64,000 bases of DNA. Source: Pseudoduganella buxea. GTDB lineage: Bacteria; Pseudomonadota; Gammaproteobacteria; Burkholderiales; Burkholderiaceae_D. Below the pieces are notes generated by a model. It worked only from the letters and a program-made list of their open reading frames with translations, searched no databases and was not told the DNA's origin. Numbering within the stretch: the first letter of the stretch is position 1; every line of letters starts with the position of its first letter. Below, piece by piece: positions 17,420 to 27,223 of the stretch. Location of the stretch: contig NZ_WNKZ01000015.1 of NCBI RefSeq assembly GCF_009720835.1, positions 1 to 64,000 on the forward strand, written 5' to 3'. Position numbers and translations under genes: made by a program.

Positions 17420-17998
17420 GTGTACCGCCCCACCTGCCATCCCATCCGTCGCGGCTTGGGCGCCGCCATGCTGGCGGCGCTGCTGCCGTGCTTGCCCATC
17501 GTCCACGCCGCACCGGCCGGGCCGGAAGCGCTTGACCGCGCTGCCTACGCCCGCCTGCCCGTCTGCAAACTGCGTCCGGACGGGCGTGCGCTGGCCGTCG
17601 AACCGTGCCGCACGGCGCCGACGCGCCGGCCCATCCCGCGCCGCCCGGTGCCGCAGGAGGTCACACCCACGCCCCGCATGGCCGCGCCGGCCGTGACACG
17701 GGACGAAACCGCGGCCGAAACGATGGCGCAAACGCCCGCGTCCCCGCCCGCACCCCTTTTTCAGCTGGCCCCCAGGCCCGGCCCCGTCGGCACCGTACCG
17801 GCCACGCCACCCACACCGCCCGGCACCTATGCCCCGGGCGCCTTCGGCACGCCGCCACCGGGCGCGCCACGCCCCGTCAACTGCGGCGCAACCGGCTGCC
17901 GGGACGCGGCCGGCACGCCATACAACGGCTCGAAGGTACTGATCAGCCCCACGGGGCGCCTGTGCAACAGCAGCGGCGGCTTCGTCACCTGCATGTGA
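17420..17998 (+). CDS. Proline-rich secreted protein of unknown function
   Basis: A 192-residue protein starting at GTG 17420 with GGAG upstream. An N-terminal signal peptide ('GLGAAMLAALLPCLPIVHA') is followed by a Pro/Ala/Thr-rich, poorly ordered stretch with an arginine cluster ('APTRRPIPRRPVPQ'). The C-terminal 40 residues contain four Cys ('NCGATGCRDAAGTPYNG' and 'GRLCNSSGGFVTCM'), likely two disulfides and so an exported fold. I do not recognise the family. The neighbours (hppA, SDR) give no clue. Confidence 0.6.
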   Translation: MYRPTCHPIRRGLGAAMLAALLPCLPIVHAAPAGPEALDRAAYARLPVCKLRPDGRALAVEPCRTAPTRRPIPRRPVPQEVTPTPRMAAPAVTRDETAAETMAQTPASPPAPLFQLAPRPGPVGTVPATPPTPPGTYAPGAFGTPPPGAPRPVNCGATGCRDAAGTPYNGSKVLISPTGRLCNSSGGFVTCM

Positions 17999-18001
17999 GG
18001 G

Positions 18002-18060
18002 TTCGCACGGCTCCCGCCGCGCGCTACAATAGTCGTGAGTTGACGTTTACGTAAACGTCA
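18002..18060 (+). promoter_or_regulatory. Promoter with perfect 20-bp palindromic operator
   Basis: TTCGCA (18002-18007) and TACAAT (18025-18030) are 17 bp apart. A perfect 20-bp palindrome with half-site TGACGTTTAC spans 18041-18060, starting near the expected transcription start. A repressor dimer bound there would block the SDR gene beginning 30 bp later. ACGT-containing palindromes of this kind are reported for MerR/TetR-type regulators of acyl-CoA degradation (LiuR-like); the exact regulator is inference. Confidence 0.65.
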
Positions 18061-18090
18061 CAACCCACACAGACGAAGGAGACGAACCCT

Positions 18091-18849
18091 ATGCAGATCA
18101 GCGATAACGTATTCATCATCACGGGCGGCGCGTCCGGACTGGGCGCGGCGACGGCGCGCATGCTGGCCGGTGCCGGCGGCAAGGTGGTACTGGCCGACGT
18201 GCAGGTGGAGGCGGGCGAGGCCCTCGCGCGCGAACTGAACGGCACGTTCGTGCGCTGCGACGTGACGTCCGAGGCCGATGGTCAGGCCGTTGTCGCCGCC
18301 GCCGTCGCGCTGGGCACCCTGCGCGGCCTGGTCAACTGCGCCGGCGTCGCACCGGCGGTGAAAACGGTGGGCAAGGACGGCCCGCATCCGCTCGACGTGT
18401 TCCAGCGCGCCGTCAACATCAACCTGGTCGGCACCTTCAATATGTGCCGCCTGGCGGCCGATGCAATGGGCCGCACGGCGGCGGCGGAACAGGGCGAGCG
18501 GGGCGTCATCATCAACACGGCATCCGTCGCGGCCTTCGACGGCCAGATCGGCCAGGCCGCCTATGCCGCATCCAAGGCGGCCGTGGCGGGCATGACCCTG
18601 CCGATGGCGCGCGACCTGTCCCGCAGCGGCATCCGCGTGATGACGATCGCTCCCGGCATTTTTGAAACGCCGATGCTGCTGGGGATGCCGGCCGAGGTGC
18701 AGGACGCGCTGGGCAAGATGGTGCCGTTCCCGCCGCGGCTGGGCAAACCGGACGAATACGCCCAGCTGGCGCGGGCCATCATCGAGAACGTCATGCTCAA
18801 CGGCGAGACCATCCGCCTGGACGGTGCCATCCGCATGCAGCCGAAATAG
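18091..18849 (+). CDS. SDR-type 3-hydroxyacyl-CoA dehydrogenase (HSD10-like)
   Basis: A 252-residue short-chain dehydrogenase resembling the type II 3-hydroxyacyl-CoA dehydrogenase (HSD17B10) group, which oxidises 3-hydroxyacyl-CoA, including branched-chain intermediates. Evidence: 'ITGGASGLGAATARML' for NAD binding, 'NCAGVAPAVKT', 'VNINLVGTFNMCRLAA', 'SVAAFDGQIGQAAYAASKAAV' (catalytic Ser, Tyr, Lys) and 'IAPGIFETPML'. The palindrome ahead of it fits regulation by acyl-CoA degradation control. A strong terminator follows, so it is transcribed alone. Substrate specificity is inferred. Confidence 0.9.
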   Translation: MQISDNVFIITGGASGLGAATARMLAGAGGKVVLADVQVEAGEALARELNGTFVRCDVTSEADGQAVVAAAVALGTLRGLVNCAGVAPAVKTVGKDGPHPLDVFQRAVNINLVGTFNMCRLAADAMGRTAAAEQGERGVIINTASVAAFDGQIGQAAYAASKAAVAGMTLPMARDLSRSGIRVMTIAPGIFETPMLLGMPAEVQDALGKMVPFPPRLGKPDEYAQLARAIIENVMLNGETIRLDGAIRMQPK

Positions 18850-18869
18850 AGTAGCATTCCGCTGTCGAG

Positions 18870-18909
18870 GAGCGCGCCCACCGCCTGCGGTCGGCGCGCT
18901 CGTTTTTTT
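18870..18909 (+). terminator. Rho-independent terminator after the SDR gene
   Basis: GAGCGCGCC (18870-18878) and GGCGCGCTC (18893-18901) form a perfect 9-bp stem, with a small inner stem in the loop, followed by seven T. The next gene starts only 12 bp later. Confidence 0.92.
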
Positions 18910-18921
18910 CGCGGAGTGAAG

Positions 18922-20718
18922 ATGAAAAGTTCGAAATCGCCGGCCCTGCTGGCAGCCCTGTGGTGCGCCTTGCCGCTCGCCGTCTCCCTTGCCGCCCCGG
19001 CGTGGGCCCAGGAGACGCGCCAGGCCGCGCCCGAAATCGCCACCGGCTACGCCGAAAAATCCGGCTGGACGGCCGAAAAATTCATGGTGGCGGCGGCCAA
19101 TCCCCTGGCCACCGAAGCGGGCTACCGGATGTTGAAGCAGGGCGGCAGCGCCGTGGACGCGGCCGTGGCCACGCAGATGGTATTGACCCTGGTGGAGCCG
19201 CAATCGTCCGGCATCGGCGGCGGCGCCTTCCTGATGCTCTTCGACGGCAAGACCGTGCGCTCGTACGACGGGCGCGAGACGGCGCCGATGGCCGCCACCG
19301 AGCGGCTGTTCCTGGGCGAGGACGGCAGGCCCGTGTCGCGCGAGACGGGCATCGTCGGCGGGCGCTCCACCGGCGCGCCGGGCGTGCTGCGCATGCTGGA
19401 GATGGCGCACCGCCAGCACGGCAAGCTGCCGTGGGCCACCCTGTTCGGCCCCGCCATCGAGCTGGCCGAGGGCGGCTTCAAGGTCAGCCCGCGCCTGAAC
19501 GCGCTGCTGCGCTACGACCAGAAGCGCCTGACGCGCGACAGCGTGGCGGCAGCCTATTTCTACGACGCGGCGGGCCAGCCACGCCCGGTCGGCTACCTGC
19601 TGAAGAACCCCGCGCTGGCCCAGGTGCTGCGCGAGGTGGCGCGCGGCGGGGCGGATGCCTTCTACAAGGGGCGCATCGCGCGCGACATCGCCGCCAAGGT
19701 TGCCAATCACCCTACCAACCCGGGCCTGCTGACGGCCCGCGATATCGCCGGCTACCAGGCCAAGGAGCGCGATCCCGTCTGCAGCGACTACCGCAAGTGG
19801 AAGGTGTGCGGCGCGCCGCCGCCATCCTCGGGCGGCATCGCCATCGCCGAAATGCTGGGCATCCTGGAGAGCACCGCCATCGGCGCCCACCCGCCCGTGG
19901 CCGGCGTGCCCGACGCCCAGGCCGTGCACCTGTTCACGGAAGCGGGCCGGCTGGCCTATGCGGACCGCAACCGCTACGTGGCCGACACGGACTTCGTGCC
20001 CCTGCCCGGACGCGGCGTGGCCGCGCTGATCGACAAGCGCTACCTGGCGCAGCGCGCCGCCCTGATCGGCACCCAGTCGATGGGCAGCGCGCGGGCCGGC
20101 ACGCCGCAGGGCATGCAGGTGGCCTGGGGGCGCGATACGGCGCTGGACAAGCCTTCCACGTCGCACCTGGTGGCGGTCGACCAGTACGGCAACGGCCTGT
20201 CGATGACGACCTCCGTCGAGGATGCCTTCGGCTCGCGCCAGATGGTGGACGGCTTCATGCTGAACAACCAGCTGACGGACTTCTCCTTCGATGCGGCCGA
20301 CGAGAACGGCCCGATCGCCAACCGCGTCCAGCCGGGCAAGCGCCCGCGCAGCGCCATGTCGCCCACGCTGGTATTCGACAAGGCCAGCGGCAAGCTGGTG
20401 CTGGCCACGGGCTCGCCGGGCGGCTCGGCCATCATCAACTACGTGGCCAAGGTGCTGGTCGGCACCCTGGACTGGAACCTGGACGTGCAGCAGGCCATCA
20501 GCCTGCCCAATTTCGGCAGCCGCAACGGCCCCACGGAACTGGAAGCGGGGCGCTTTCCCGAGGCCGTCGTGCAGCAGCTGAGGGCGCGCGGCCACGAAGT
20601 GCGCCAGTTCGACCAGAACTCCGGCCTGCAGGGCATCCAGCGCATCGTCCGCAATGGCCGCGATGCCTGGTTCGGCGGCGCCGACCCGCGCCGCGAAGGC
20701 ATCGTGCGCGGTGAATGA
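18922..20718 (+). CDS. ggt: Gamma-glutamyltransferase (glutathione hydrolase)
   Basis: A 598-residue Ntn-hydrolase exported to the periplasm. It starts at ATG 18922, 5 nt after GGAG (a GTG at 18916 would overlap that site). The signal peptide ends in 'SLAAPAWAQ'. The large subunit holds 'EPQSSGIGGGAFLML' and 'RETAPMAATERLF'. The autoprocessing site and nucleophile is Thr413 in 'KPSTSHLVAVD', followed by 'GNGLSMTTSVE' and 'GSPGGSAIINYV'. Cleaves and transfers gamma-glutamyl groups from glutathione. A terminator stands 12 bp before the start, leaving almost no room for a separate promoter there. Confidence 0.96.
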   Translation: MKSSKSPALLAALWCALPLAVSLAAPAWAQETRQAAPEIATGYAEKSGWTAEKFMVAAANPLATEAGYRMLKQGGSAVDAAVATQMVLTLVEPQSSGIGGGAFLMLFDGKTVRSYDGRETAPMAATERLFLGEDGRPVSRETGIVGGRSTGAPGVLRMLEMAHRQHGKLPWATLFGPAIELAEGGFKVSPRLNALLRYDQKRLTRDSVAAAYFYDAAGQPRPVGYLLKNPALAQVLREVARGGADAFYKGRIARDIAAKVANHPTNPGLLTARDIAGYQAKERDPVCSDYRKWKVCGAPPPSSGGIAIAEMLGILESTAIGAHPPVAGVPDAQAVHLFTEAGRLAYADRNRYVADTDFVPLPGRGVAALIDKRYLAQRAALIGTQSMGSARAGTPQGMQVAWGRDTALDKPSTSHLVAVDQYGNGLSMTTSVEDAFGSRQMVDGFMLNNQLTDFSFDAADENGPIANRVQPGKRPRSAMSPTLVFDKASGKLVLATGSPGGSAIINYVAKVLVGTLDWNLDVQQAISLPNFGSRNGPTELEAGRFPEAVVQQLRARGHEVRQFDQNSGLQGIQRIVRNGRDAWFGGADPRREGIVRGE

Positions 20719-20826
20719 GGGCGGGCTGACGGCGCGCGCGGCACCGTGTTGCGCCGCCACGCCACCGGGGCGAAAGGGCGGGGCCGGGAGGCTCCCGGCG
20801 GCACCGCTCCGTGTTACCCTTGGTAA

Positions 20827-21996
20827 ATGGGAATGAAAAAGAAGACCGGTTTGATCCTGACCGGCGGCGGCGCCCGTGCCGCCTACCAGGCCGGCGTCCT
20901 GCAGGCCATCTCCGAGATCCTGTGCGATGCCGGCTGGCCGCCCGCCCGCAATCCGTTCCAGATCATCTGCGGCACGTCCGCCGGCGCCATCAATGCCGCG
21001 GCGCTGGCCTGCCGCGCCGACAATTTCGGCGAAAGCGTGCACAAGCTCTTCGACGTATGGTCCCATATCGCCGTCGAGCAGGTCTACCGGGCCGACTCGC
21101 TGGGCGTGCTGCGTTCCGGCGCGCGCTGGCTCTCCCTGCTGTCGTTCGGCTGGCTGCTGCGCAAATGGCGCGCCGCGCCGCCCAGCTCCCTGCTGGACAA
21201 CACGCCGCTGGCCGACCTGCTGCACCGCATGCTGGACCTGCCGCGCCTGGACAGCGTGCTGCAGGAAGGCCTGCTGCACGCGCTGGCCGTCACGGCCTCG
21301 TCGTACACGGGCGGCCAGCACCTGACCTTCTACCAGACCGCCGCCGAGATCGCGCCGTGGGTACGCATGCAGCGCGTGGCGCTGCAGGACCAGATCGGCG
21401 TCGAGCACCTGCTGGCGTCGTCCGCCATTCCCTTCATCTTCCCGGCCACGCCCCTGTACCTGGGCGGGCGCCGCGAATACTGCGGCGACGGCTCGATGCG
21501 CCAGCTCGCGCCCATCTCGCCGGCCATCCACCTGGGCGCGACAAAGGTGCTGGTGGTGGGGGCCGGGCGGCTCACCGAGTCGCCGCGCCAGGTGACGGAA
21601 TCGGCGCGCTACCCCAGCGTGGCGCAGATCGCCGGCCACGCCATGTCGTCGATCTTCCTGGACAGCCTGGCCGTCGACATCGAGCGGCTGAACCGCATCA
21701 ACAAGACCTTGTCCGTGCTGCCGCCCGAGCTGTTGGAGAACACCCCCCTCAGGCCCGTGGAACTGCTGGTGATCGCGCCGTCCGAACGGCTCGACGACCT
21801 GGCCACGCGCCATATCGGCAGCCTGCCGGCGCCCGTGCGCACGCTGCTCTCGGGGATCGGCGCGACCGAGGCACGGGGCGCCGCGCTGGCCTCCTACCTG
21901 CTGTTCGAGGCCAGCTACACCAATGAGCTGATCCGCCTGGGCCAGCACGACACCCATGCGCGCCGCGCCGACGTGCTGGCCTTCTTCGGCTCATGA
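20827..21996 (+). CDS. Patatin-like phospholipase
   Basis: A 389-residue cytoplasmic or membrane-associated lipase of the patatin/RssA family. The N-terminal oxyanion motif 'GLILTGGGARAAYQAGVL', the nucleophile elbow 'CGTSAGAINAAAL' (GxSxG) and the catalytic Asp in 'EYCGDGSMRQLAP' (DG[A/G] appears as DGS) are all present. It acts on acyl esters; the substrate is unknown. Its stop overlaps the start of the sensor kinase in ATGA, so the two are translated together, suggesting a link between lipid hydrolysis and signalling. Confidence 0.9.
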   Translation: MGMKKKTGLILTGGGARAAYQAGVLQAISEILCDAGWPPARNPFQIICGTSAGAINAAALACRADNFGESVHKLFDVWSHIAVEQVYRADSLGVLRSGARWLSLLSFGWLLRKWRAAPPSSLLDNTPLADLLHRMLDLPRLDSVLQEGLLHALAVTASSYTGGQHLTFYQTAAEIAPWVRMQRVALQDQIGVEHLLASSAIPFIFPATPLYLGGRREYCGDGSMRQLAPISPAIHLGATKVLVVGAGRLTESPRQVTESARYPSVAQIAGHAMSSIFLDSLAVDIERLNRINKTLSVLPPELLENTPLRPVELLVIAPSERLDDLATRHIGSLPAPVRTLLSGIGATEARGAALASYLLFEASYTNELIRLGQHDTHARRADVLAFFGS

Positions 21997-24900
21997 ACAT
22001 GCTGTCGCGCCGCCTGCTGGTGTGGTTCGTGGCCGCCGCGCTGCTGCTGGCGGCCGCGCTGGCTTCGGCCGCGCCGGCGCGCACCCTGCGCTTCGAGCAG
22101 CTCAACGTGGCCGACGGCCTGGCCCAGGAATCGGTGCTCTCCATCGCCCAGGACCGCCAGGGCTTCATGTGGTTCGGCAGCCAGGGCGGCCTGTCGCGCT
22201 TCGACGGCTACCGCACCGTGGTTTACCGGCATTCGCTGTCCGATCCCCACAGCCTGGCCGAGAACTGGGTGCGGGTGGTGCATATCGATCCGGTCGGGCG
22301 CATGTGGGTCGGCACCGATAATGGCCTGGACCGCTTCGACCCGCTGACGCAGCGCTTCACGCACTACCGGCCGGACGAGCCGGAGCAGCGCGGCAACGGC
22401 AATCGCCATGTGCGCGCCATCATCGACGACGGCACCGGCGGCCTGTGGGTCGGCACGGCCGACGGCCTGCAGCGCTTCGATCCCGCCACGGGCACCTTCA
22501 CCGTCTGGCATAACGAGGTGGCCAATCCGCACAGCCTGCGGCACGACCAGGTCAATGCGCTGGCGCGCGACCGTGCCGGCCGGCTGTGGATCGGCACTCC
22601 GGCCGGCGTCAGCCTGCTGGTGCCGGGCGCCCAGGGCTTCCGCCACTACGCGGTGGCGTCGCCGTCGGGCCGGCCCCTGGCAGCGCAGGCATTGCTGGTG
22701 GACCGCGACGGCGCCTTGTGGGTCGGCACCCACGAGGGGCTGGAGCGCTGGCAGCCGGGCCCGGGCAATATCGAGCCGCGCCGCCAGCGCCTTGACGAAA
22801 GCCACGGCGTGCAGCCGGGCAGCGTGGCGGCCATCTTCCAGGACGGCGACGGCACCGTGTGGGTCGGCATGCGCAACCAGGGCCTGCTGCGCTGGCAGGG
22901 CGACACGGCGCGCTTCGTGCAGTACCGGCACCAGGTGTCGGACCCGCACAGCCTGGCCGACGATTTCGTCTCGGCCCTGTTCCGCGACCGGGTCGGCACC
23001 TTGTGGGTGGGCACCTGGTACAACGGCGTGAGCCGGGTCGACCTGGCCAGCGGCGGCTTTGCCCGGCTCGTCAAGCAGCCCGACCAGGCCCGCTCGCTCA
23101 CCGACAACCGCGTGCTGGCCATTGCCGAAGCGGGCGACGGCCGGCTGTGGATCGGCAATAACGAGGGCCTGAGCCTGCACGACCCCGTCAGCGGCGAGAA
23201 CACGGCCTGGCAGCTGCCCCGCGGCGAAGGCCGTATCGGCTCGCGCCAGGTCACGGCCTTGTGGCGCGGCGCCGGCAGCACGCTGTGGGTCGGCTCGCGC
23301 ATGGGCGTGCACCGCTTCGATACGGAAACGCGCAGCTTCGGCCCCCTGCAGCTCTCGCGCGGCGACGCCGACACCGATGTCGTGCGCTACCTGCACCAGG
23401 ACCGTGCCGGCATGCTGTGGGTGGCCAGCAGGGCGGGTCTGGTGCGGCTCGACCCGGCCAGCGGCGGCGTGCTGGTGTTCCGCCACGACCCGGCCGATCC
23501 GCACAGCCTGTCGGACAACGTGGTACGCCCGTTGCTGGAGGACCGCGCCGGCAACCTGTGGGTGGGCACCTTCAACGGCCTGGACATGCTGGACCACCGC
23601 ACTGGCCAGTTCCGCCATTACCGTCACGACCCGGACGAACCGACCAGCCTCAGTCACAATGAAGTGCACTACCTGCACCAGGATGCCAAGGGCGTGCTGT
23701 GGGTCGGCACCGCCTCTGGCCTGAACCGGATGGAGCGCCAGGCCGACGGCAGCGTGCGTTTCACGCGCTACCTGCGCAAGGACGGCCTGGCCGACGACGC
23801 CATCGCCGCCATCCTGCCCGACCGGAGCGGCAAGCTGTGGCTGTCCACCAATACCGGCGTGTCCAGCCTGGACCCGGCCACGGGGCGCATCAACAACTAC
23901 TCCGGCGTGGACGGCACCATCGAAGGCGCCTACTTCGACGGCTCGGCGCTGGCTGCGCAGGACGGCACCCTGTACTTCGGCGGCTTCAACGGCATCACGG
24001 CCTTCGACCCGGCCGCGATCCGCTCGAACACGATGGCGCCGCCCGTCGTCATCACGGACTTCCAGATCTTCAACCGCTCGCTGCGCCCGGGCCAGGAAGA
24101 CGACGCCGGGCGGGTCGTGCTGCCACGGGCGATCGAGTACACCCGCTCGCTGGCGCTGGGCCAGGACGATTCCGTGTTTTCGCTCGAATTCGCCGCGCTG
24201 CACTATGCAGCGCCGCAGCGCAACCGCTTCGCCTACCAGCTGATCGGCTTCGACCGCGACTGGGTCAGCACGGACGCCGACAAGCGCTTCGCCACCTACA
24301 CCAACCTCGATCCGGGCCAGTATGTGTTCCGCGTCAAGGCGGCCAACAAGGACGGCGTGTGGAGCGAGCCGGTGACCTTGTCGATCACCATCCTCCCGCC
24401 CGTGTGGAAAACCTGGTGGTTCCGCGCCCTGTGCGTGCTGTCGGTACTGGGCGCGGGGCTGGCACTGTACCGCGCGCGCGTGCGCGTGCTGAGCCGCCAG
24501 CACACGCGGCTGGAACAGCAGGTCAGCCTGCGCACGGCCGAAGTGGAAATGAAGAACCGCATGCTGCTTGAGCAGAAGCGCGAGCTGGAGCAGCGCGACG
24601 AGCGCCTCAGCCACGCGGCCCAGAAGGCCGAGGACGCGACGCGCCAGAAGTCCGAGTTCCTGGCCAATATGAGCCACGAGATGCGTACGCCGCTGGCCGG
24701 CGTGATCGGCATGCTGGGCTTCGCGCTGCGCGACGACAAGCTGGCCAGCAGCACGCGCGAGCAGATCGAGCGGGGCCAGGCCAATGCCCAGGCCCTGCTG
24801 TCGATCATCAACGACCTGCTGGACTTCTCGAAGATCGAGGCGGGCAAGCTGACGGTGGAACGGATCGATTTCGCGCTGGCGGCGGCGGTGGAAAACGTCG

Positions 24901-26231
24901 TCAGCCTGTTCGAGGAGCAGGCCGCCGCGCACAGCATCGACTTCCGCGTCGAATTCGGCCACGACCTGCCGCCCTTTGTCGTGGGCGACCCGACCCGGCT
25001 GCGCCAGGTGCTGGTCAACCTGGTCGGCAATGCCTTCAAGTTCACCCAGCGCGGCCAGGTCACGCTGCGGGTCGAGCACCTGGGCCTGGACGACGCCGGC
25101 TGCAGCAGGATCCGCTTCACCGTCGAGGACACCGGCATCGGCATCCCCGAGGAGGAGCTGCCACGCCTGTTCGAGAAGTTCGAACAGGCCGACGCCACCA
25201 CCACGCGCCGCTATGGCGGCACGGGCCTGGGCCTGGCCATCTGCCGCCAGCTGGTGGAGCTGATGGGCGGGGTCATCGGCGCGGTCAGCACGCCCGGCGT
25301 GGGCAGCGTGTTCAGCTTCACCTTGCCCCTGTGCCGGGGCATCGCGCCGCCGCTGGTGCCGCACGTGCCGCGCGAGCCGCACAGCCACCAGCTGCAGGTG
25401 CTGTGCGCCGAGGATTTCCCCACCAACCAGATCATCATCCGCATGATGCTGGAGGAACTGGGCCACAAGGTCGACATCGCCGGCAACGGCGCGCTGGCCG
25501 TCGCCGCCTGCGCCCACACGCGCTACGACCTGATTCTGATGGACGGGCGCATGCCGGAAATGGACGGCCCCGCCGCCACGCGCCTGATCCGCGCCGGCGG
25601 CCCGCCCGAGGCGCCCGTGCGCGACCAGGGCCTGATGATCGTCGCGCTGACGGCCAATGTCAGCGAGGAGGACCGCAGCCGCTACCTGGCCGCCGGCATG
25701 GACGACTTCCTCACCAAGCCGATCGACGAACGGGCGCTGCACTTCCAGCTGGCGCGCGCCATCGAGCGCCAGCTGGCCCGGGGTGTGCCGCTGTCGCCCA
25801 TGCCGGGGCGGATACAGGCGAATCCGCCGACGGTGGCCGAACTCGATGCGATGTTCGGCGTCGACACGCTGGGCATCAACCCCGCGGCCGACACGCCGCC
25901 CGGCCTGGCCGCTGCTTCCGCGCCGGCCGAGGCCCCCGCCGATGCCGGCCGCGCGGCCGCCGAAGCCTTGCGCCTGCGCCTGCGCGACGCCTTCATCGCC
26001 GATTTGCCGGGACGCCTGGACGAACTTGATGCGGCCCTGGCGGCGCTCGATGCCGACGCGGCCGGCCGCCTGTTCCACGGCATGAAGGGCAGCGCCGCCT
26101 ACCTGCAGGACCAGGAGCTGCACAGCCTGTGCTCGGAACTGGAACGGGCCGCCGACCGCGCCCTGTGGCCGGCGATCCGGCACAAGCTGCCGCGCCTGCA
26201 CCAGGTGCTGGGCCGGATCGTCGTGCCCTAA
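21993..26231 (+). CDS. Hybrid sensor histidine kinase with beta-propeller sensor
   Basis: A 1412-residue hybrid kinase. Order: signal peptide (1-27); about 13 two-component propeller repeats ('LWVGT..GL.RFDP') filling residues 40-670; a Y_Y_Y domain (about 700-800); one membrane helix near 810-830; coiled coil; HisKA with phosphorylatable His895 in '[15 protein letters not shown]'; ATPase domain with '[18 protein letters not shown]' and 'GGTGLGLAI'; receiver domain with Asp1184 in '[11 protein letters not shown]'; and a C-terminal HPt with His1362 in '[11 protein letters not shown]'. This is a complete phosphorelay in one protein. Similar sensors in Bacteroidetes respond to polysaccharides; the ligand here is unknown. 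The stop of the lipase gene overlaps its start. Confidence 0.96.
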   Translation: MNMLSRRLLVWFVAAALLLAAALASAAPARTLRFEQLNVADGLAQESVLSIAQDRQGFMWFGSQGGLSRFDGYRTVVYRHSLSDPHSLAENWVRVVHIDPVGRMWVGTDNGLDRFDPLTQRFTHYRPDEPEQRGNGNRHVRAIIDDGTGGLWVGTADGLQRFDPATGTFTVWHNEVANPHSLRHDQVNALARDRAGRLWIGTPAGVSLLVPGAQGFRHYAVASPSGRPLAAQALLVDRDGALWVGTHEGLERWQPGPGNIEPRRQRLDESHGVQPGSVAAIFQDGDGTVWVGMRNQGLLRWQGDTARFVQYRHQVSDPHSLADDFVSALFRDRVGTLWVGTWYNGVSRVDLASGGFARLVKQPDQARSLTDNRVLAIAEAGDGRLWIGNNEGLSLHDPVSGENTAWQLPRGEGRIGSRQVTALWRGAGSTLWVGSRMGVHRFDTETRSFGPLQLSRGDADTDVVRYLHQDRAGMLWVASRAGLVRLDPASGGVLVFRHDPADPHSLSDNVVRPLLEDRAGNLWVGTFNGLDMLDHRTGQFRHYRHDPDEPTSLSHNEVHYLHQDAKGVLWVGTASGLNRMERQADGSVRFTRYLRKDGLADDAIAAILPDRSGKLWLSTNTGVSSLDPATGRINNYSGVDGTIEGAYFDGSALAAQDGTLYFGGFNGITAFDPAAIRSNTMAPPVVITDFQIFNRSLRPGQEDDAGRVVLPRAIEYTRSLALGQDDSVFSLEFAALHYAAPQRNRFAYQLIGFDRDWVSTDADKRFATYTNLDPGQYVFRVKAANKDGVWSEPVTLSITILPPVWKTWWFRALCVLSVLGAGLALYRARVRVLSRQHTRLEQQVSLRTAEVEMKNRMLLEQKRELEQRDERLSHAAQKAEDATRQKSEFLANMSHEMRTPLAGVIGMLGFALRDDKLASSTREQIERGQANAQALLSIINDLLDFSKIEAGKLTVERIDFALAAAVENVVSLFEEQAAAHSIDFRVEFGHDLPPFVVGDPTRLRQVLVNLVGNAFKFTQRGQVTLRVEHLGLDDAGCSRIRFTVEDTGIGIPEEELPRLFEKFEQADATTTRRYGGTGLGLAICRQLVELMGGVIGAVSTPGVGSVFSFTLPLCRGIAPPLVPHVPREPHSHQLQVLCAEDFPTNQIIIRMMLEELGHKVDIAGNGALAVAACAHTRYDLILMDGRMPEMDGPAATRLIRAGGPPEAPVRDQGLMIVALTANVSEEDRSRYLAAGMDDFLTKPIDERALHFQLARAIERQLARGVPLSPMPGRIQANPPTVAELDAMFGVDTLGINPAADTPPGLAAASAPAEAPADAGRAAAEALRLRLRDAFIADLPGRLDELDAALAALDADAAGRLFHGMKGSAAYLQDQELHSLCSELERAADRALWPAIRHKLPRLHQVLGRIVVP

Positions 26232-26300
26232 TGTGTGCGCATTTACAGGCAGGCCGGGAGCGGGCATGATGGTGGATCAATTATTAGTGGCGTACGAAAA

Positions 26301-27002
26301 GTGTTGACGAAAGTTCTGGTGGTAGACGACGACGTCGTGTCGCGCATGATGCTGATGCACCTGATCGACAGCAGTGGCAAATTCGACATCACGGAGGCGG
26401 AAGACGGTTTCGATGCGTGGGGCCGCCTGCAGGCGGGCCTGCGCCCGGCCATCTGTTTCTGCGACCTGCGCATGCCGCGCCTGTCCGGCATGGAGCTGCT
26501 GCAGCGGGTGCGGGCCGATCCCGCCCTGGCGGGCCTGCCGCTGGTGCTGGTGTCGTCGGCCAGCGACCGCGCCACGGTGCAGCAGGCCACGCTGGCCGGC
26601 GCGTCCGGCTATGTCGTCAAGCCCTTCGAAGCCGATCATGTACGGGCCCACCTGGCCAGCCTGCTGGGCGGCGCCGTGCGCGACCTGCCGGCCGAGGCGC
26701 CAGCCGCCACCCAGGCCCGCCTGGGCATCGACGCACCGCGCCTGCAGGCCTACCTGGCCGGTTTCGAGCAGCAGCTGGCCATGGCCCCCTCCGATATCGC
26801 CGCCCTGATCGAGCGGGGCGACCAGCAGGGCGCCCGCGCCAGGCTGGAACGCATCGGCGCCGGCTGCGCCACGCTCGGCCTGCACGGCGCCCTGGCTGTC
26901 GTGCGCGGCCTGGAAGCGGCCCACTTGAGCAGCGCCGCCGTGCGCGCCGCGCTCGACGAGGTGCTCGATGCGCTCCAGCGCCAGGCCGCGCTGGTTCGTT
27001 GA
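26301..27002 (+). CDS. Response regulator (receiver plus C-terminal helical domain)
   Basis: A 233-residue protein with an N-terminal receiver domain: 'VLVVDDDVVSRMML', phospho-acceptor Asp55 in 'ICFCDLRMPRLSG', and the Thr/Ser and Lys of 'VSSASDR' and 'VVKPFE'. The rest (about 140-233) is helical, Ala-rich and may be a degenerate histidine-phosphotransfer-like domain; no DNA-binding domain is seen. Start at GTG 26301 is the best fit, without a strong Shine-Dalgarno. It lies 69 bp after the kinase and probably works with it. The last codons fall in the 29-bp tandem repeat, so the C-terminus may vary between strains. Confidence 0.85.
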   Translation: MLTKVLVVDDDVVSRMMLMHLIDSSGKFDITEAEDGFDAWGRLQAGLRPAICFCDLRMPRLSGMELLQRVRADPALAGLPLVLVSSASDRATVQQATLAGASGYVVKPFEADHVRAHLASLLGGAVRDLPAEAPAATQARLGIDAPRLQAYLAGFEQQLAMAPSDIAALIERGDQQGARARLERIGAGCATLGLHGALAVVRGLEAAHLSSAAVRAALDEVLDALQRQAALVR

Positions 27003-27119
27003 CCCGGTGCCGGGCCGCGCCGGTTCGTAGACCTTGCGCCAGGCCGCGCCGGTGCGTAGACCTTGCGCCAGGCCGCGTCGGTGCGTAGGCCTTGCGCCGG
27101 GCCGCGCCGGTGCGCCAGG
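26980..27119 (+). repeat. Tandem 29-bp repeat, about 4.8 copies, entering a coding region
   Basis: Copies begin at 26980, 27009, 27038, 27067 and 27096 (last partial). Core GCCAGGCCGCGCCGGTGCGT then a variable part. The first copy supplies the last eight codons of the response-regulator gene, including its stop at 27000-27002. Confidence 0.85.
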
Positions 27120-27124
27120 CATTC

Positions 27125-27182
27125 GGCAAACCCCGGTTCGGCGCAGGTTTGCCTTGCAGTCAATATAGTTCAAGTTTAAAGT
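27125..27182 (+). promoter_or_regulatory. Predicted promoter of the aminobenzoate operon
   Basis: TTGCAG (27154-27159) and TAAAGT (27177-27182) lie 17 bp apart, 41 bp before the ligase start. Just upstream GGCAAACC (27125-27132) and GGTTTGCC (27146-27153) form a perfect 8-bp inverted repeat, a possible operator for the operon's MarR regulator. Both are predictions. Confidence 0.45.
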
Positions 27183-27223
27183 AAATGCTTCGCAGTCCAA
27201 CCCATGCCGACCAGGGGGGATTC

